Assembly (NCBI GenBank): GCA_011947345.1
Contig: JAAVTG010000554.1
Location: forward strand, 1,178,001-1,242,000
Direction of reading: 5' to 3'
Length of the DNA stretch: 64,000 nt
Source of the DNA: Phytophthora quininea
Lineage: Eukaryota; Oomycota; Peronosporomycetes; Peronosporales; Peronosporaceae
Under the pieces are notes generated by a model. That model was given only the letters and a program-made list of their open reading frames with translations. It ran no database searches and was not told the origin of the DNA. This document shows positions 11,440 through 21,092 of the stretch, piece after piece. How positions within the stretch are numbered: position 1 is the stretch's first letter; each line of letters begins with the position of its first letter. A program made the position numbers and the translations under genes.

Positions 11440-12020
11440 GTTCTCGCTTTTAGCGTCTAAAACATCACCACAGTCTTTTGTGTAGACTCATGGAGACCCT
11501 GATGTTTATTCACTATGTCTCAATTCAATTCCTTATAGAATTGGTCTAACAACGCACGGACGTCGCTTGGCATCGAGTACACTAACAGCGTACTGAAGAG
11601 CTGTCGAGGTTGGTATGGCATCTGAAAACTCGCAGCCTCTGTCATGCAATTGACCCACTCTCTATCGTTGTTTAGTTAGTCAAATTATAACGCTGCGTCT
11701 CTTAGTGTGAGCACCACACCGCTGACTGACCGTAAATCCTTGAATGATGTCCGCCCTTTTTGATTACAGAGTAATATTCAGCTGAAAAACGTCTCGGCAT
11801 CCCCGGGGGCACATGAACCATTCTTCCAAGTGACGCTCTATATTGTGTGTGTCAAAACCACTGCTTCTCTTTTAAACGAACTCCTTTGGGATATTTTTTT
11901 AGCATCGTCTTCGTGATCTGTTTCTCTGGGCATCGCTCTGACATAATAAAAAAAAATTGTGAGGTGAGGCGCGTGCGCGCACTTCTTTCCAGAATCGCAA
12001 TCGGGTCTTCTCTTACGTCA
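11440..12020. other. Spacer inside the Helitron without recognisable coding
   Basis: About 580 bases between Rep and helicase contain many stops in all frames and no conserved motif. In intact Helitrons this interval would code for the Rep-helicase linker and the P-loop, so it probably marks a deletion or replacement. Confidence 0.5.
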
Positions 12021-12023
12021 AAT

Positions 12024-14284
12024 CTAATCATGTGCTCTCTCTAAGCACACGGTAAGTTGCACGACAGAGTGATTTTTCCCTTGAATCGCGTAATTCAGAA
12101 ACCGGATGCACGCCTCCTCAGGGGAATATACCGAGCATCTAAAATAACACAGGATTTCGTTTAGCTCCTCGCATAGCCGCCGAATATACTTGACCGCGGT
12201 GATTCCAGTACAAACCTCTATGTTGATGTAGCAATCATACTTCTGAGAGAAGTACGGGTTATAGGGGACCATCCACTTGTTTGTAGTGGCATTATCATAC
12301 TGCAGCCTTTTGAACTTTAGAACTCCCGCATTCCGCTCGCGTCGTTTATACTCTGGATATCCATTCACATCCTCCTGAGTTGCCGTATTCAACTTTTTCG
12401 GGAAACCTTTAGAGCACTTCCCGTCTTTCATGCAAGCACAATTGGGATTCGCGGCGCCACACGGACCGTGCATCATATACGTCATCACGGTCTTGTAAAG
12501 ATCAGGGTTGGTCGTCTCGTCGGGTATTTCGGCGGACACCATCGCATCAATCACTTCTCGGCTTCGCGGCTTATCCTGATCATCCAGAATAATCAATATG
12601 TGTGCATGCGGCAGACCTCGCTTATGAAACTCCACAACGTAAATCCGAGCACGAACACGGCCCAATACACCGGCGTCCAAATCTGCAAGTAATTCCCGCA
12701 ATTTCTGGTTCCAGACACGCGCAACGATATCGGGACGGTCCTGTGCGTTCTGTCCTTCCGACAGCTTACTTGTAATTTCACTCCACTCTGGGTTGCAAGT
12801 CATCGTCATGAAAATATCTGGCTTTCCATACTCGGCCACAATTGTCATAGAGTCCTTGTAGCATTTGTACATGTATCAAGGGCTACCAGTATAGGTCGCT
12901 GGTAGAATTCGCCGCAAGCCGTACTGGTTCAGGAAATGTTTTTGCTGACGGCCCCCAGAACCCGCGTGGCTCTTCTCATCTCGCATCTCAAGCGAACTCT
13001 CGTTGATGTAGGCGTCTTCCACACCTTAGTACAGGTCCGCACGGATATCTTTCTGGTTATTCGCAACCCACCTTAAACTATCCTGCTCCACTTTAGCTCG
13101 TTGATCCACACACAAATTGTTGAAAAAGCCGACCACCGAGATGTAGCACTGATCCATCACCCGGCTTAGGGAACAAACGAACAGCCGTAAACTCTCGAAG
13201 AGACAGCTTGGTCTCCTTCCGACGTTTCTGGCCATTTGAATAGGTATCGATGAAAGACCATCCTAACTCTCTGCTTGAAAAAGCAGCGGGTAGTGGAGTG
13301 GATCGTACATCGGGTTCGTCTCGAATAAACAGAGGAGACGCCGCTACTTCGTGTAGATGATAAGGTCTGTGTGTTTTCGAGGTTCCGCCCTCCACCAATG
13401 TCGCCTCAACCTCAGACACGGTTGGTAAATTTGTTGTGCCAGGTCGTCAGCGATCCGCGTACAGGTTAAACTGGAGATCCACGATCTTTCCCGTCCGCTA
13501 CCTCTTTCCGAAGGATCTCTCCCAAATTCAAGAACTACTGCCCGAAAGGATTAATTGTTGCCATCACGTGCTCAAGGGTTCCCAGTTTTTCCCGGTCCAA
13601 GTGATCAAAAATGCCTTCGCAACGCGCTGCCCGTTTTCGCATATCTGGATCTACGATGTAAATCTGTGCGAACTTCGCAGGTGCTGATTGGATTGTGTCG
13701 AAGTAATCGACCGACAGGAGTAGAGAACCGAGATAGTGACCCAGGGCACCTTGGATCCTGTATGTGTAAACACCGCGTTGCTCCTGCACTGATGTATCCT
13801 CTCTCGCGCGTTGAAAGGCGGAGCTGTCATTTCTAAACGCCCCGATGGACGTGACAGCAAACACCTGATTGTACGCACAGATGTGTTCTCTGAACTCCTA
13901 TTCTCGATAAAAGTCGTGAAGGTAATTGGGAGCTGATTTCAATCCCGGTAGTTGCACCTTTCCCGTCAGATAACATGAGAAAGCAGATTCGCCCGGCTAT
14001 TTCTAGGCCCCGCACGAAGCACACTGTATCTGATCTAGAAGATTGTGCAGATTGTCTTCAACATTTTTCATAGACACCTTGACTGCAGAAGCTCTCGTAG
14101 TTACAGAGTGTGTGATCGCGTCGAGGGCAATGGTTTCCAACCCGCCTGTTCTCGTTTTCGGCCCCGCGTCGCTCTGCACGCTGTGCCTCCGTTTGGGCGT
14201 CATGCCTCTTTCGATATTGCAATGTATCACTTTCTGGAGCTGCCTCCCGTTCGTGGTCTTCTTAGAATATACGTCGAATTTCAT
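12024..14284 (-). pseudogene. Helitron replication initiator (Rep, HUH type), degenerate
   Basis: Pieces lie in order on the minus strand: a Cys-containing start (14284-14003); H-L-D-R-E-K-L-G and V-Y-T-Y-R-I-Q-G-A-L-G-H (13864-13535), typical of Helitron-like N domains; E-Q-D-S-L-R-W-V-A-N-N-Q-K-D-I-R-A-D-L-Y (about 13080-13026); and M-T-C-N-P-E-W-S-E-I followed by the HUH motif E-F-H-K-R-G-L-P-H-A-H (12872-12640). After A-V-K-Y-I (about 12190) the usual second tyrosine of the Y-x(3)-K-Y region is missing and the sequence jumps to a later conserved block (Q-G-K-N-H-S-V-V). At least four frame changes are present. The protein is dead as a nickase if this reading is right. Confidence 0.82.
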
Positions 14285-14350
14285 ATCATGAAGATCGATG
14301 CGACTACGTTCACGTTCCGCCTCACGCTCGGCTTCTGTCAGGAGCGATCG

Positions 14351-15106
14351 TCAATCTTCTTGGTTCACACGCGCCACTTCCTGGCCATTTACCCACTCCT
14401 CTTCAGTCTCGTCATAGCGTCTAGCTTCACGGCGGGAGCGACCATTCTCTCGCTCATCTTCTTTCTCTTCTTGTGACTGACCCTCCCGACGATTGCCACG
14501 ATAGACGCGATCACGCTCTCTTACTTCCGCCATAGCCATTTCTGTCGGATTTTCACGCCGAGCTTCTCGATACAATCTATCATGTTCTCTTCTGGCCCGA
14601 ATTTGTTCTTGTTTCTTCTTTGCTCGTCGGATACGCTGCAGCTCTCGATTTCGCGCCCGAGCACGCTCTTTCTGATATGCTGCCATGTCAAATCTCCGTT
14701 TGCGCGCATTTTCAGCTTTTTTCGCGCGGATCCTCTCCGCTTCGCCTGGGACAGGAAATACTGCACTTGGTGCTGGAATCACTACCGCCACGGGAGCAAT
14801 TTCTCCTATAGATTCGGCGTAACGCTGCTGATGTTCTGTTGGGTCATCTTCCTTCTGCTTACCTTCTTGATCGTCACTTATGTCGATAGCTGGCGCTTGG
14901 GCCTCCCGAGTTGTCATGTGGTCCGTGCTCAGCGTTAATGCTTCCAGAGCCTTGTTAAGATTGCATCGCCTGCTACCTCGTCTTCGTTGGCGCTTCCGCT
15001 TGTCTGCACGGTCCTCAGGTCCGCATGGAGTCGCGTAAACGCGTTCGTTCTCCCGCAACTCTTTCTCTATGTCCTCGCGCATCCGCTTGCGTTTGGGTCG
15101 CGCCAT
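14351..15106 (-). CDS. Arg/Lys/Glu-rich N-terminal protein of the Helitron
   Basis: An open frame of 251 codons starting at 15106. It is extremely rich in Arg, Lys and Glu, with a basic start (R-P-K-R-K-R-M-R-E-D) and long charged helices later on. Similar highly charged leaders precede the Rep domain in many Helitron proteins. It sits directly upstream of the Rep pieces in the same orientation, so it is probably the N-terminal part of the same protein, separated by a frame break near 14300. It may bind DNA or act as a nuclear-localisation segment. No named family was recognised. Confidence 0.55.
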   Translation of the reverse strand: MARPKRKRMREDIEKELRENERVYATPCGPEDRADKRKRQRRRGSRRCNLNKALEALTLSTDHMTTREAQAPAIDISDDQEGKQKEDDPTEHQQRYAESIGEIAPVAVVIPAPSAVFPVPGEAERIRAKKAENARKRRFDMAAYQKERARARNRELQRIRRAKKKQEQIRARREHDRLYREARRENPTEMAMAEVRERDRVYRGNRREGQSQEEKEDERENGRSRREARRYDETEEEWVNGQEVARVNQED

Positions 15107-15109
15107 GAC

Positions 15110-16938
15110 GTCTAATTACGTGCACATTTTTTCTATGCAAGTTATCGCGCAGATCCGGATGACTTGTCGTATAGAGAGAAAGCTTATTAATGAGAGACAA
15201 ATGCTACGACCTCAACGCTGCTACAGCAGCACTACTAGCAGCATCTGAGCTCTCACGCCTCGGGCGCTTCCTGACCAACCATCGTGGTGCTCGTAATCCT
15301 GGGTTCTTCATAATCAGCCTGCATCTTCTTCCTTGCCGCGTAAACCGAGTCCATTGTAATCGACACGATCGAGCTGATCGAACAACCTGGTCAACACAAG
15401 TTGGAGTATTGATCTTGGATCTCAGATCTTGTGCGTGGTTTTTATTGAGTGTGTTCGCATCTGCGAACTGTCTGGCGTGCCAGCTCCCTTCGAAATAAAC
15501 CGCGCAAATACCCGCCTACAACATACCCAAAAATGGGTACGGAGCGGTTACCATGAACGGCACAGCCGGTAAGTCCGGGTTTGAGCGCCCGGGCAGTACT
15601 GAGAGCCTTCGTGCGATATCCGTTGCACATCGCTTTTCAGCGGAAGCTCAACATCGACTAGTCGAAAGCTTCGGGTAAACTTGGCCAATATGCAGGCGCC
15701 ATAGTGTGCTCTCACCCAGAGTGGGTGGTGGGCCAGCCCCTTAGCGCGACCCTCCCCCCACCACCACCACCACCAGCGCAAGCGCTGGGTCATATACTTT
15801 ATGTTAACTTTTTCCAGGAGTTTAGGACTATCTGTGCGTAGTGGCTTCGTCTCCAGTTAAGTCTAACATGCATAATACCTTTCCGCTAGACAGTACACCT
15901 TTTGAATTGGGGAGGGCGAACCTCCTAATAAAGTACGAATGCATTGGTGTGGTACACCTTCTCGGGCCGCCTTAGCTCCGCTTGGCAGCGAATGGCTGAA
16001 ACTTGTCTTGACCCATGGGAGCCGCCTTCGCTGGCGCTCGGCAGCCAATGGCAGCGCCTGATCTTGTCCATCGAAACTCGGCGACGGACCGACCGACAGA
16101 CTGACAGACAAACGGACAGGCAGCATGTTTGCTATAGTAGTCTAAGATTCCGGCGGAAGCGGGATAGAACTCTGGAAATGGAAGCGCAAACTCCGCGCAT
16201 CCTTTGGGAAAACAACCTTCTAGATGAGACCCTGACCAGCGTGTCGCCCTTTTCGACAGAGCGTGGTGTGGCGTAGGAGTCCAATGAACTTTCGCTAATG
16301 TAGCAGCGAGCTTCCGCACACAACAACACACCTTCCAGAACGGTAGGCGAATGTTGGGGCGTAATCTGAAGGGACCAGATTCGACCCTGTCCGAGCTGGT
16401 GTGTCCTTCGCCCACTGACTAAGCTTGCTAGCAATACACACGAGCGTAACAGGCACGAACTTTCGCCTGTACGCCCAAACACTCTTTCTCACACACTAAA
16501 CTCCGTGGCACCAACAGACGAAGGTTGCCTAGTCCCGTGGACTCTTTACGGGGGCGCCGGAGTATAACCCCGGCCGGAAGTCACGTTGGAATGCGACTCT
16601 AGCACTCCACACAAGGGTTCAGTCACCCAACCCCTATTAATAGGGTCAAGCCAAAATACACTATAACTACCACTCTTCACTCTTGGCCTGACCAAACGAA
16701 CACTCACGTCACGATGGTCTGTGTTCGCTGGCAGGCATAACCCAACACAAAGGGCAAGGAGCTTACCTAGGACGCTTAGCCACTTGGGAAGTCGGGGGAA
16801 AATTCTGCTTTGTTAGTACCGCCCTCTCGGGCTCTTACTCTCTCTAAATCTCTCTTCCCGATGATTCTATACAAATATCAAGTGCAATATGAGCGGCGCC
16901 GTCAGAGCCACCCATCCGAAGATTTAACGACCAGGTAA
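15110..16938. other. Gene-free repeat region with short microsatellites
   Basis: No convincing open frame. It contains a C/CCA-rich run at about 15753-15775 and a degenerate GACA/GACC run at about 16080-16120. The 5' end of the Helitron and an LTR-like sequence may both lie here, but neither could be delimited. Confidence 0.5.
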
Positions 16939-17069
16939 TGGTTCGCAATAGCGACCTTCAACGAACCTTCGCCGCGTGTCGTAATCGGTCCGGCTCGATC
17001 CTTGTTATCAGCCAATAGCGGAGTCGACAGTTGGTTGCTGGGTCTTGGAGAAATCCCCGCACCACAACT
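16939..17069 (-). repeat. Second copy (inverted) of the Helitron target repeat
   Basis: The reverse complement of this stretch matches about 9709-9838. At the Helitron junction this copy reads gaaccA|Ttacctgg, with A|T exactly where the other copy has A followed by the Helitron end. It therefore serves as an empty-site relative. Confidence 0.65.
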
Positions 17070-17362
17070 GCCATTGGCGAGGCTCGAACCACTACTCGAC
17101 TACTCGCTGGTGAGCGCTTCGGCGCCCTCATCCTATGGGCGGCTTCGTCGGGTGCGCTGATTCCCGTGCTATGTAGGCTGCCGGCCTCCTGACCTCCCCG
17201 TCTTCGTCGGTCAGTCGCTCCCGAGTTCGATCTTTCTCTGTATACTGACGCTGATGGCCTGCAGGCTCCAGGCGTCGACTCTATCGACACAACGAATGTT
17301 TCGCCGACCTCCGAGCAGTTGGCGGGTCGACCGGCGTCCCTTCTCCGCCTACATCGATCGTT

Positions 17363-20300
17363 GTGGCCATGACGCGGGATTTCACTGTGGATACAACACT
17401 CCCGGGTGTCAGCGAAGACACGCTGAGGGATCTACTGGATGAATCGTCTGCTTCGGAGCGGACCATCGGGGTCACGGGTAACCAGTTAGCGGACTTGGCG
17501 AAGATTCTCATTCGTGCCCACTCTTATCCGCCGGGCATGACGGACTCTGCGTACTGGTGGCGTCTTGACGCCGTTCGCTCCGTGTCGTACGTTGCTGCGG
17601 CCGCCACGAACATTTTCCTCGCTCGACCAGATGCGCAGAAAGAAGCTGGACGACTAAGCTCCCGTCTGGAATTTGCCCACCTGGCCCAAGTTGCTTTGCA
17701 CAACGCGTTGATGAAGGAGAAGAACATTCGGGAGAACGCCGAGGTGTTTGCGCGTCAGGCGACGGCGGAGACCACAGAGCTCAAGAAGCAGCTGAAGATC
17801 GCGACGGAGACTGGGACGGCCTACTACAAGCGAGCTCTTGACGTCCAAGCGTTGCTGGATGCTCGCACCGAGAATTTGTCCAAGCTCCACGCTCTTCTGC
17901 AGGTCAGCGAGGATTCCGCGCGCAGTCTCCAGAAACAACTAGCCAAGGAGTGTGAAGTCCTCAAGGCGTTGCTGTCCGCTAACATAATTCGAGTCGACAA
18001 GTTGACTCACCTGCTGTCGCTGCTGATGGCGATTCGTCAGACGTCCAGGCGCTCCGAACAAAGGAAGAGGTTTAGGCTGGGCGCATCCAGCGTCTTCGCC
18101 GCACCAATTCTATTCATCGCGAACACGTTAGTCTCCAGTCGTAGGGGCCTGATACTCTTGCGATCGCCGTCGAAGGTTCGTTTCCTGCTCCATGTTTGTC
18201 TCCGCTGTTCGAATTATTCATTCTCACCATTGACGATGTTTCCCAGGTATTACGTTGGACAACATCGAGTTCGAGGTTCTGGACTTGGATCAAGAGACGG
18301 TTGGCATTCTGGACCAGGTCCAACAGCGTGACGCTGCTGCTGGGACGTCTACACCGCTGGAGGAGCTGGTCGCGAAGGCCGTCCACCACGCCAAGAACCC
18401 GGGCAAGCTTCGACGTCTTCGCCAGTCGGTCTGCGACAGTGATGATGACGGAGAGGAGTTTGAAGATTCGTTCGGGGCATCTCAAGCTTCTGCTGGGTCT
18501 AACGATGGTCCTCACTCGTCTGGCGAGGACTCATTGGGTCATTTCGCTGCCGCGGGGTTACGGACGGGCCTGGCGTTTCGGGCGAGCCGTCGCCTAGCCG
18601 TCGTCGCCGCCTGATGAAGGCCAAGCGATGGAAGAAGCGATTCGACCGCAGTCGTCCTCGTAAGAAGCGTCGCTCGTCGTATGGTCCAATCTCCATAACT
18701 CCAGCGGTATTTGCGGGACAGTCAAGGTCTGGTGTGGAGCCCTCCCGTTCTAGAGCTCCTCGTGAACCATCGTCTGGCGATGCTTCTGCATCGGGCGGCC
18801 CGGCTTCTAGCATTCCAGCATGTGACGAAGATTTAAGCCAAGCTGCGTCGTCTGTCGCTCCTCTGGCAGCGCCTGAAGCTAGGAAAGCCTCTAGTCCTAT
18901 CGTGCCACCATCGTCTGCCACATATACTACCCGCCAAGCTTCGGTTCTGGCCAGGATCACTGCTACTGGGCGTGGTCGATCTCCGCAGACCTCCAGCGAT
19001 CTTATCCGCTGGTCGCTCGGCGAGGAATGCCTCGCCGCCAAGTTGCTGAACGGGGTGACTTTAAGGCCTCACTATTGGTCAAGCAAGAAGCTGCGTCCGA
19101 CTCTGAAGCGCTGAGGATGCTGTCGAAGATTCGTCGGTTGCTAGTTTACGCTTGAGCGTCGTTGATCTCGCCATTGAAGCTCCCTATGCTGCGTCTGTGG
19201 CTGGCTCTGCTGCCTTCGAACCAAGCGACGGCAAAGCTTCCTCGGTGCCCCAGGTCTCTGCTACTGCCTTCTACTGTCGGGTCTCTCGATGGCTTTCTCA
19301 CTGTTCTCTCCTCTGGTGTGGCATTTCGTGGCGTCTTCGCTTTTGGTAGAGTCTCTATGGCGCCCATATCGGGTGGAATTTCTTTGCTGCCAGTTCAACC
19401 AGAGGCTTCGCTGACGGATGGATCTGCGGTAACTCAGCCAGCCAGCCATTCCAACATCCGTGGCGGGTGATACTCCGTTTACTGTTGATTCGTCGGGATC
19501 TTCGCTGCCGATTTTTCTCGTGAATTATCGCTTCCTGTGCCGACCGGTGGAGTTGCGTCGAGCGTTGATACCGGCGAAGCTTCGTCCGCAGGTGCCTCGA
19601 GCGGTGCCTCGGCCGGGGCTAATTCTAGCGGAACTTCGGTAGCAGCAGTGACGCCTTCAACTCGGTCAACCCATCGTCGTCCTGGAGTGCAGCTTATAGT
19701 AACCTTCGCGCGGGGTGCTAATCCGCGTTGCACTATGCCGAATGCTGAGTTCCCAGTGCCACCGCCTGGTCCCAGCCCGCTGATTCCTGCGCAGGCAAAG
19801 TTTCCTTCGTCCCTGCTCCTTTTGCGCGTCCGAAGTTTGACAGGCTCGCGGCCGATCGCTGCTGGAACAGGATTTTGTACTCGTGTCTGCCGACACCGAA
19901 TGCAGCCAACACGGTCGCTCCTTGCTCCCCGGAAGGTATCCACACCTTCACTAACTCCCGGAATCAGGCCCACTCGTACCAGACACTGCTCAGGCTCCTT
20001 CCAGACCGTGCAAGTGTCTTCGACAGTCGCCAGCACGACCTCGACCGGGCCATCTCACGTCGAGCGTCAATTTCTTTTGTGGCGGAGTCTGCGTGACGTC
20101 GATGCGCAACGTGATCTTGGGTCCGCTCTGTGGGAGCGTCACCATTGGATTCCCCAAGCATACGTTGAGAATGGCCTGCGAGCCTACGCTAGCAGCCTAA
20201 GCCACGATCCCGACGTGCTTCACTACCGAATCGGCGCTTGGGTCAAGTACTTGACTGCGCGTAAGAAGCGCGTAGACAACCTTCGTGTCCACGTGAAGCG

Positions 20301-20740
20301 GACTTTCTGGAATGACTGGCTGCTTGGGGATCAGGAGAAACCGAGGTGGAGGAGCGCGTGTTAGTCCCGAGTTAATCTTCGACCAGTCCGTGCCGGTGAT
20401 GTTGATGGAAAATCTCACGTAGTTGCCTGGAAGCGACGGTTGGGTTGGCAAAGTTTCGACGCTGGACCGTGTCCAGACTTGGGGTGACTGCTGAATGAAT
20501 CGGTCAGAAATTCACCCGTTCAACACTATCTTCCTCCCGTGCAACCCGAAGGCGTATGTCTTTGTCCCACACGGGTTGACCCCAGGGACGGTCGGCGAGC
20601 GGTCAATCCCGAAGTTCTGCCATGCGAAGTCGCTGCCAACTGGGACCACAACTTTTCCGAAGTTCGCGCCGCCTGAGCTCAGCGAGCTGGTGACATTGCT
20701 GGCCGGGGAGAGGAAGAGGGTGGTGGTGGCAAAGGTTTAG
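17363..20740 (+). pseudogene. Unidentified repeat protein, probably gag-like, broken into several frames
   Basis: A series of + strand frames looks like one long protein. 17363 to about 18000 is a helical, coiled-coil-like stretch of about 210 residues (L-K-K-Q-L-K-I-A-T-E-T and S-L-Q-K-Q-L-A-K-E). 18255-18600 is acidic and Ser-rich (S-D-D-D-G-E-E-F-E-D). 18614-19110 is Arg/Ser/Pro-rich. 19790-20090 reads L-P-T-P-N-A-A-N-T-V-A and L-L-R-L-L-P-D-R-A-S-V-F-D. 20090-20350 reads W-V-K-Y-L-T-A-R-K-K-R-V and R-T-F-W-N-D-W-L-L-G. A last piece, 20495-20740, contains N-P-K-A-Y-V-F-V-P-H-G. No zinc knuckle, protease or polymerase was seen. I do not recognise the family. The layout (coiled coil, disordered centre, Trp-rich end) would suit a retrotransposon gag. 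Confidence 0.5.
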
Positions 20741-20759
20741 CGTCTGGGTACTTATAGCT

Positions 20760-21092
20760 GCTCGCTTCCGCCGCTGCGTGGTTCGTCATATCCGGGCCAT
20801 TTTCACCTTGAATTCCCGCACAAGCCTAGCTGTACTCGTCGACACCGGTAGTCGATCGTCCAGAATTGCTTCGACTTCGAAGCAATCGTTAGCTTGGTCC
20901 GGTTCCCAACTGTCCTCCAGTAGGAGCTCCTCATCGAAGTCAAGCGATTGTTCGCTGTCACTTCAGGGGCCAGTCGAACCTTCGGCCGGTCATCATACTC
21001 CCATACCCGTTTCAGCCGCGAGATATGCACAAACGGGTAGAACCTGTATCCGCGGCGGTCGGGCAGTTCTAGCTCATATATGCGAATTCATC
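20760..21092 (-). pseudogene. 3' end of a gypsy pol with chromodomain (element E)
   Basis: The minus strand from about 21070 reads Y-R-F-Y-P-F-V-H-I-S-R-L-K-R-V-W (the integrase tail of gypsy pol). After one frame change near 20950 it reads F-E-V-E-A-I-L-D-D-R-L and R-L-V-R-E-F-K-V-K, the start of a chromodomain. It is cut at about 21092 by element B and at about 20760 by the unidentified repeat. Only the last roughly 100 codons of pol remain. Confidence 0.7.

Larger units (their letters stand above)
9839..15110 (-). mobile_element. Decayed Helitron (3' end at 9839; 5' end not found)
   Basis: On the minus strand the element ends with a hairpin GCCGC-TAC-GCGGC (9864-9852), nine bases, and CTAG (9842-9839). 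The next base is T, so the order hairpin, CTRR, T matches Helitron 3' ends. Inside, still on the minus strand, lie a charged N-terminal protein, a Helitron Rep and a PIF1-like helicase in the usual Rep-Hel order. The 5' TC end is expected to the right of 15110 but was not recognised. Frame breaks and missing motifs show that it cannot move by itself. Confidence 0.8.

Noticed and set aside
16075..16125. GACA-type run as a possible binding array
   Set aside because: Short degenerate microsatellite; nothing ties it to a gene.
17085..17100. tRNA B-box-like GGTTCGAGCC on the minus strand (possible SINE)
   Set aside because: No T-stem pairing, no matching A box at the right distance, and no poly-A or repeat ends.
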